Source: Fervidibacter sinensis (GTDB lineage Bacteria > Armatimonadota > Fervidibacteria > Fervidibacterales > Fervidibacteraceae). Taken from it: a DNA stretch of 64,000 bases. Position numbers and translations under genes: made by a program. This document shows positions 58,806 to 64,000 of the stretch, piece by piece; the first letter of the stretch is position 1, and each line of letters opens with the position of its first letter. The stretch lies in the NCBI GenBank assembly GCA_032161045.1, contig JAVHTH010000011.1; one strand, given 5' to 3'. The notes under the pieces were generated by a model. It was not told the DNA's origin and searched no databases. It saw nothing but the letters and a program-made list of their open reading frames with translations.

Positions 58806-60788
58806 TCACCTCACGACCACTAACCGCATGCGCATTGGCGGTAACGGCACAACGATTGCGCTGTTTTGAACGGGCAAATTTTCGCCCGTTATCGCATCTT
58901 GGGCGAGTGCCACATTTTTAATGACTCTTGAACTCAACTGCACTTTTGCCGTCACCGCTTCCGTTGCTGACAAATTGCTAACCACAAGCAACCATTGGGC
59001 TTGCCCGTTAACAACTCGCCGATAACCGCTGACCTTGACACTTTCAGGTTTCACTTGCACAAATTCACCGTTTCGCCAATAGGGATGCCATTCCGCTTCA
59101 CTAACGCCAAACTTCGTCATTGCGTCCCAAATCGCAGCCATCTTCTCAAGCATTTCTCCAAACCCCAACGGTCTCACACGAACATCGTGAAGCATCGTGA
59201 ACGCTAAAGCATGGTCAATCGTCCAGTCAGGCGGTCGCTCGTAAACCAAAAACTCGCACGGAACACCAAAGTTTTTGCCCATGAATTCAGCACGGAAACT
59301 TGCAAGGGGCAATTTTTGAAGCGGGTCTTTCGCTAACTCGCCACCGCCAAATTGCTCGCCGTCCCAATAACTGTGAACAAACGAAAGGGTTGGCGTCCCG
59401 CAATAAGTGCTTTGGTGAGCGTTAATGAGTTTGCCCTTCGGATGTAACGCTTCGTAAAGCCGACGCATGAAATTGCGGACGGCGAAAATTGGGTAAGTCA
59501 CACGCAAACTGCCATCAGCAGCACGGTAACCACAGCCGTGTAATTCGTTTGCGCAAGCGAAAGGTTCAATTGTCCCGTCCAAGTAAACGCCATCAAAACC
59601 GTAACGCTCAATAGCGCTGACAATGCCGTCAAGCAACCGCTCGCCCCATTCGCTGTTCAGGCAAACAATGTAATCTCGCTGTGGTGGTTGACGATAGTAA
59701 CCGCCTGCAAGTCCACCTGTTGGTGACTTGACTAAAACTTTCTCGGCAACTTCGTTCCATTCAGGTGCAAGGGTTGACAGTTCATAGCCAAAATAAAGCA
59801 GCAATTTGATGCCACGCTTGTGGCATGCGTCAATGAGCCGACGCAATTCTGCTTCTCGGTTCGTCCGCCAATAGTTCTGGACAGGCGTCCAGTGTTCGTG
59901 AAAGACAAGCGTTTTCACACCAAGCCGTGCTGCTTTGTCCAAAACGGTTTCTTTCGCTCCCGAAGTGACAAGTTGCTGTTCCATCCCGTAAAAAGCGCCG
60001 TGACAAATTCGCCACTCATGGAAATCTTTTGGCATCGGCTTGACAGGTGTTGCTTGGATACCGAAGGTAAACGAAAGGGGCAACTTCTGTGGCGGTGAGT
60101 CCAGAAGGTGAATTCTCACGATGATGGCATTGCCGTTTGGCACGACTTCAATGGCACGGTTTGCTTCAGCAACTTGCCAGCCCTTATCGCTTTCCGCAAA
60201 CCAAGTCAGCCCACCGTCTTCCCAACCGAGCCAAAGGATGGGCTTGAAAGGCAAAGTGAAACCGTTTTCAGGCACAGCACCGCTGTTTTCAGCGCTTCCC
60301 CACCGCCCTGTCCAGTAGTGGAACAATGTCGCCCTTTCTTTTTGCAGCGGAATTTCAAGCCACAACTTTTGCAGTTTCGCCTTCGGTTGCGGGAGCGGGA
60401 TGAGACGCAGATCAACTCTAACTAAACCGTCAAACTCGGTTCGGACGATGAAGTTGGCGATGATTGCATCCGATTGTAGCCAACCCAAAAGCGTTGCCTG
60501 TTCGTCACTTTGCTCCCAAACTTCCACACCGCTTTGCGCCCAAGTTAAATCGCCCGCATCTGTTTGCCCGACCAGCCGCATCGGAGATGCCAGAAGTTCG
60601 TTGCCGAGCGTTGTGATGCTTGAAGGTAGCGGGGAATTTTGAAAGCGGTAAGTTCGCCCCCAAACACTGGCGCTCACTGAGTTTTTGTCAACCTGCACTT
60701 TCACAGGCGTCCAAGGTTCTGGCACTTTCGCCATCGCTGCCACCCCCGTCAGGAGAAAAAGTGTCATCACCAACTGCAAACTTCGCAT
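58806..60788 (-). CDS. Exported glycoside-hydrolase-like protein (DUF6067/GH-type)
   Basis: The 660-residue protein has a signal peptide (MRSLQLVMTLFLLTGVAAMA), a beta-sandwich (about 25-240, with LGWEDGGLTWFAESDKGW), then a barrel with RLIDACHKRGIKLLLYFGYE and GFDGVYLDGTIEP, which bears the likely acidic catalytic residues, and a C-terminal beta domain. It is related to GH36/GH97-like or DUF6067 proteins; the sugar is unknown. ATG 60788 has GAGGTGAG upstream. It starts an apparent two-gene unit with the esterase 24 bases downstream. Confidence 0.72.
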   Translation of the reverse strand: MRSLQLVMTLFLLTGVAAMAKVPEPWTPVKVQVDKNSVSASVWGRTYRFQNSPLPSSITTLGNELLASPMRLVGQTDAGDLTWAQSGVEVWEQSDEQATLLGWLQSDAIIANFIVRTEFDGLVRVDLRLIPLPQPKAKLQKLWLEIPLQKERATLFHYWTGRWGSAENSGAVPENGFTLPFKPILWLGWEDGGLTWFAESDKGWQVAEANRAIEVVPNGNAIIVRIHLLDSPPQKLPLSFTFGIQATPVKPMPKDFHEWRICHGAFYGMEQQLVTSGAKETVLDKAARLGVKTLVFHEHWTPVQNYWRTNREAELRRLIDACHKRGIKLLLYFGYELSTLAPEWNEVAEKVLVKSPTGGLAGGYYRQPPQRDYIVCLNSEWGERLLDGIVSAIERYGFDGVYLDGTIEPFACANELHGCGYRAADGSLRVTYPIFAVRNFMRRLYEALHPKGKLINAHQSTYCGTPTLSFVHSYWDGEQFGGGELAKDPLQKLPLASFRAEFMGKNFGVPCEFLVYERPPDWTIDHALAFTMLHDVRVRPLGFGEMLEKMAAIWDAMTKFGVSEAEWHPYWRNGEFVQVKPESVKVSGYRRVVNGQAQWLLVVSNLSATEAVTAKVQLSSRVIKNVALAQDAITGENLPVQNSAIVVPLPPMRMRLVVVR

Positions 60789-60954
60789 CGGTCTCACCTC
60801 TCGTTGTGGAAAAAGATTCTGTCAACTCACTTGTCCGCTTAAAGTTCCGCCACCGCTTCCTCAACGAGTAGACCGATGACCGTTGAAGTTGGCACGAGCG
60901 GAATGTGGGCGAAAGCGCTTAGAGCAATGGCTATTGACGGTTCAGAATTTCGTC

Positions 60955-62550
60955 CTAAGGTTCTATCTCCTGCCTTGCGACTATGGGCACATAACCTATT
61001 TCAAGCCCCTTTGGAGGGGTGACAATCAATGCAGGGTCTATCTCCGCCAATTTGCCTGCTGTGGGTGGTGGAAGATATTGCCGTTCCTTGGTCCATAACC
61101 TGTGAAGTGCCTCAACTTTCTTCTGTAACTCCTCTCGCTCCTCAGGGGTTAAATCCGCATGGAGAAGTGAAGGCTGATCGGCGAACCGATACCAGTAGTA
61201 GGTCACAGTGCTACCATCCCCAAGTTTGACCTTGAACGGACCCGCAACAGGTCCCGGCTCTTTCCCGCTCCTTTCACTCTCGGCAGGAGTAACTCTCGGT
61301 CCTAAGGTTTCTTTTCTGGCGAAGTTCATTTCCTTAAGTCCGGTTTCGGCAGGAACTTCTTCGGGGGCAACTGCAACCCATTTGCCGTTCACCAAACGGT
61401 AGTATTCGGGCAAGACCACTACAAGGCCATATTCCCTTCTCTGCAGAGTTAGCAGTTTGTTGTTTAGGTTCCACTTCAGTCTCAAGGTCGTCGGGTCAGT
61501 TGTATCCACGCTGAAGAAGGAACTGATGTCTATCGGAGCACTTTTTTCTTGGGGAAGTCCCTCCTCATAAACTCTCCATGTCATCCACAGTTTCCCTGTG
61601 AACCTTACTGTATAAGCCTCGTTGGCATCAATAACGGTTTCATCAACCAGCGGACGCCCTCCTTCAAGCCAATTCTTGACTTTATCCCAAAGAGCCCCTC
61701 GCTTGTAAACCATGAGACGGTTCATTATCACTGAAGTGCCATCAGGTTCAACAGGGAACTGGATTGTGGCAGTGCGGAGATATCGTTCTCCTTTGGAGTC
61801 CGTGGATACAGCGCAATGGATAAACTGGGTCTCCATCGCATAACTTTTGTTGGGATTGGAGGGCAGGATGTCAAGGAACATGCTCCGTGCTTTGGGGTTG
61901 TTGATGCCTACCTGAGACCAAAAGAAAGGGGTAAAGGCAGCAACTGGACCTCTAAAGTTACCTGCGTTTATGAACAATGTCCACCATTGGTTTCCGGTGG
62001 GAAAATCTTTGCCGGCGGTTTTCGGTTTTACCTCAGTAAGCGGAAGGGGCAGGTATCCGTAGCCGAACAATCCACCGCATGTCCCTTGCTTCAGATTAAG
62101 CCCATCAGGGGGGAAGAGGAGCCAAGGACTAAGTTGGACGACGCCATATTTCCCTTCACCTGCACCTGAACCGGGTGTATTAGCCCAGCCGACAAAATTA
62201 AGTTGCACTCCTCCCATGATGAACTTGGGGAATATGGTGGGGAAATGAGTGTCACGCCACCAGCCAAGTCCCCCTTCAATGTCCGAATACATCTCTTCTT
62301 CGGGCTGTTTCTCCCGAAGCGGGAACATCCATGTTCCAAATAGTCCAGACTGAAACTCGTGTCCGGGATAATCCTTCAGCAAAGGCCATGCTGCCGAATA
62401 CATGGAGAAACCAGCATTGTAGGATGTGTCAACCCTCTCAACCTCAGCAATCATGTAGCCACCGATCCACGCTTTGCGGATGTTTTGTGCCCTAACAGCC
62501 TCTACCCTTAAACTCATACATGCCCACAGTGCCAAAAGTGGCAACATCAT
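60955..62550 (-). CDS. Exported protein of unknown function, 531 aa
   Basis: A short signal peptide (MMLPLLALWACMSL...A) leads to a protein rich in aromatic and Gly/Pro residues (WIGGYMIAEVERVDTSY, FGTWMFPLREKQPEEE, GGLFGYGYLPLPL). There is no recognised domain and no cysteine pattern. The late part is charged (LTPEEREELQKKVEALHRLW). ATG 62550 has GGGGGA upstream. Neighbours on both sides are exported or amide-hydrolysing proteins; no clear operon. Confidence 0.55.
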   Translation of the reverse strand: MMLPLLALWACMSLRVEAVRAQNIRKAWIGGYMIAEVERVDTSYNAGFSMYSAAWPLLKDYPGHEFQSGLFGTWMFPLREKQPEEEMYSDIEGGLGWWRDTHFPTIFPKFIMGGVQLNFVGWANTPGSGAGEGKYGVVQLSPWLLFPPDGLNLKQGTCGGLFGYGYLPLPLTEVKPKTAGKDFPTGNQWWTLFINAGNFRGPVAAFTPFFWSQVGINNPKARSMFLDILPSNPNKSYAMETQFIHCAVSTDSKGERYLRTATIQFPVEPDGTSVIMNRLMVYKRGALWDKVKNWLEGGRPLVDETVIDANEAYTVRFTGKLWMTWRVYEEGLPQEKSAPIDISSFFSVDTTDPTTLRLKWNLNNKLLTLQRREYGLVVVLPEYYRLVNGKWVAVAPEEVPAETGLKEMNFARKETLGPRVTPAESERSGKEPGPVAGPFKVKLGDGSTVTYYWYRFADQPSLLHADLTPEEREELQKKVEALHRLWTKERQYLPPPTAGKLAEIDPALIVTPPKGLEIGYVPIVARQEIEP

Positions 62551-62759
62551 CCTTTCTCATCCCCCTTTCGGAGAGGTTTGAAACACCATCTTCACAGGTT
62601 GTGAAAAACCGGAGCCGCTGTTATGATGGCACATGGGAGATGAGGCGTGTCAATACCGATTTTGAAGGGCGAAAAAGTTATCGCTCTTGACGATTTTAGG
62701 GAAGCATCGTGAACTGAACTCAGACATGGCAATTGAATCCAAAACTTTCCACCTTGTAT

Positions 62760-62781
62760 GCACAGCCATAATTTGCTGTGC
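62760..62781. promoter_or_regulatory. Inverted repeat before the C26 amidase
   Basis: GCACAG and CTGTGC flank a 10-base AT-rich centre, 24 bases before the amidase ATG. It could be an operator or a weak hairpin; nothing else supports it. Confidence 0.25.
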
Positions 62782-62804
62782 CAAATTGTAACGAGGTGAA
62801 AAAG

Positions 62805-63521
62805 ATGAAACCGGTGATTGGAATCAGTTGCGGCATTCGGGCAAGAGACGAAGAGTTCGTTCACGAGTTACAAGACAGATATGTTCGGGCAGTTAGCCAT
62901 GCCGGCGGAATTGCGGTGGCTTTACCTCGCCTTGACCCTGAAGAGGTTGGTGCCCTTGTTCAATTTCTTGACGGCGTCATCATAAGCGGTGGTCGTGATA
63001 TACCGCCAGACCTTTACGGCGCTGAACCGCATCCGGCGACCGATACTGACGAAGCGATGAGAGAAAGGGTCAAGTTTGAAATTGCGCTCGTTAGAGCAAT
63101 GGCGGAAGCGAACAAGCCTGTGCTCGGAATTTGCCACGGTTGCCAACTGCTAAATGTCGCTTTCGGCGGAACTTTGGTCCAAGACATACCTTCTCAATGG
63201 GCATCACCTTTAACCCACAAACTTTCCGAACGACCTTGGTTCGCTGAACATGAGGTTGAAATCGTTACCGGCTCGCTCCTTTGGGAATGGCTAAGAACTT
63301 CCCGCATAATTGTCAAGAGCGCTCACCATCAAGCGATAGCAAAGGTTGGTAGCGGTTTGAAAGTCGTGGCTTGGGCTCCCGACGGGATTGTTGAAGCCGT
63401 TGAAGCCAGTGATGGTAAATTTGTCATCGGTGTCCAATGGCATCCGGAAGCGCAATTAAATGACGAACATGCTCGGCGACTTTTTGCTGCTTTCGTTCAA
63501 GCGTGTGGTCGGAGTAGGTGA
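62805..63521 (+). CDS. Class I glutamine-amidotransferase-like hydrolase (peptidase C26, PuuD-like)
   Basis: The 238-residue protein has the C26 pattern: IGISCGIRARDE at the N-terminus, GVIISGGRDIPP, the nucleophile Cys in LGICHGCQLLNVAFGG (about residue 110), and VIGVQWHPEAQ. PuuD cleaves gamma-glutamyl-GABA in putrescine use; other members hydrolyse similar gamma-glutamyl amides. ATG 62805 has GAGGTG 6 bases upstream. The nitrilase gene follows by 27 bases. Confidence 0.88.
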   Translation: MKPVIGISCGIRARDEEFVHELQDRYVRAVSHAGGIAVALPRLDPEEVGALVQFLDGVIISGGRDIPPDLYGAEPHPATDTDEAMRERVKFEIALVRAMAEANKPVLGICHGCQLLNVAFGGTLVQDIPSQWASPLTHKLSERPWFAEHEVEIVTGSLLWEWLRTSRIIVKSAHHQAIAKVGSGLKVVAWAPDGIVEAVEASDGKFVIGVQWHPEAQLNDEHARRLFAAFVQACGRSR

Positions 63522-63548
63522 GAACCATACACGAAGGTGGTGAAGGAG

Positions 63549-64000
63549 ATGGCTCGTTGGGTGCGGGTCGTTTCGGTGTCAATGCAGGGGCAAGGCAGTA
63601 AGGAGCGGAACTTTGAGACGGCGATGAGACTTTTGGGGCAAGCGGCTTGGGACAAACCCGATTTGGTTTGTCTGCCCGAAACTTTCACAGGGCTTGGGTT
63701 GGGTTTGGAAAAGTGGTTTGAAACCGCTGAAACTTTGGATGGACAAACTGTCAAGAAATTGAGCGATTACGCTCGTGAAAACCGCTGCTATGTGGTCTGC
63801 CCGATGGTTTTGAGGGATGGCGGAAAAACTGTCAATGCAGCCGTCCTCATTGACCGTAACGGCAAAGTAGTCGGCTATTACGCCAAAATGTTCCCCACCA
63901 TCAACGAACTTCAAATTGGCATCACGCCCGGAACGGATGCACCGGTCTTTGAAACCGATTTTGGGCGAGTTGGGTTTGCGATTTGCTTTGATCTCAACTT
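63549..64000 (+). CDS. Carbon-nitrogen hydrolase (nitrilase superfamily), 3' partial
   Basis: 150 codons are open to the window end. The catalytic triad is visible: Glu in CLPETF (residue 44), Lys in YYAKMFPT (about 114) and Cys in FAICFDLN (about 147). The first residues, MARWVRVVSVSMQ, resemble amidases and N-carbamyl hydrolases. It sits 27 bases after the C26 amidase with AAGGAG 1-2 bases before the ATG, so the two likely act in one amide-degrading route. The end and substrate are unknown. Confidence 0.85.
   Translation, partial: MARWVRVVSVSMQGQGSKERNFETAMRLLGQAAWDKPDLVCLPETFTGLGLGLEKWFETAETLDGQTVKKLSDYARENRCYVVCPMVLRDGGKTVNAAVLIDRNGKVVGYYAKMFPTINELQIGITPGTDAPVFETDFGRVGFAICFDLN

Overview
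The window looks like chromosome from an uncultivated thermophilic heterotroph. Gene content (many large exported carbohydrate-active proteins, a high load of hairpin repeats, an HemY-type porphyrinogen oxidase, a MoeA/NadA/Mdh/FtsZ housekeeping mix) suggests the Armatimonadota or 'Candidatus Fervidibacteria' neighbourhood. That placement is an inference from gene style, not from a marker comparison. The 100-N gap at 17429-17528 shows it is a draft scaffold.

Layout. 1-8.6 kb: ribosome rescue (rqcH, cut by the window edge), haem (hemY-type), dCTP deaminase, a membrane sugar-phosphate transferase, a deoxyhypusine-synthase-like protein, then grpE / an 11-residue-repeat coiled-coil protein / dnaJ. 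8.6-11.7 kb is a decay zone with an Ig-like remnant and a broken cyclase/NB-ARC/TPR regulator. 11.7-19.3 kb: argC, an AbrB/PIN pair, a nitroreductase-like protein, moeA, nadA, a tandem duplicated two-gene unit of unknown function that contains the scaffold gap, and mdh. 19.3-29 kb: two >1000-residue exported glycoside-hydrolase-like proteins, tRNA-Gln, an ECF sigma factor with a fused beta-sandwich tail, and a corrinoid protein plus a homocysteine-methyltransferase-like partner. 29-41.3 kb, mostly minus strand: cell envelope genes (GT2, murJ, NusG-like antiterminator, SLBB polysaccharide-export protein, PBP1A, ftsZ), a cation efflux protein, DacB, a Tat-signal methyltransferase, and two tRNA-Ser. 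41.3-52.4 kb: sialate-O-acetylesterase-like protein, mutarotase-fold protein, class III aminotransferase, LuxC-type acyl-CoA reductase, HIT and HAD hydrolases, QueE, a collapsed ABC transporter, and a DegT-type aminotransferase. 52.4-64 kb: an exported propeller protein, a REP-associated tyrosine transposase (RAYT) set between hairpin arrays, a deacetylase-like protein, a retropepsin-like protease, an esterase, two exported carbohydrate/unknown proteins, a C26 amidase and a nitrilase cut by the window end.

The strongest non-genic signals are repeats. (1) Tens of short hairpins carry a 5' GTAG foot, the signature expected of REP elements moved by RAYTs, and one RAYT lies between two dense arrays of them. 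In three places the TAG of the foot is the stop codon of the adjacent gene. (2) Tracts of four or five heptanucleotide units lie inside reading frames of conserved enzymes (rqcH, moeA, two glycoside-hydrolase-like genes, the methyltransferase, luxC twice, the deacetylase-like gene), and a nine-unit octanucleotide tract lies inside a GT2 gene. (3) A palindromic element sits in frame inside the first large glycoside hydrolase, and one arm recurs between genes at about 50.2 kb. Together these suggest that mobile or expanding short repeats add loops to proteins and tails to genes in this lineage.
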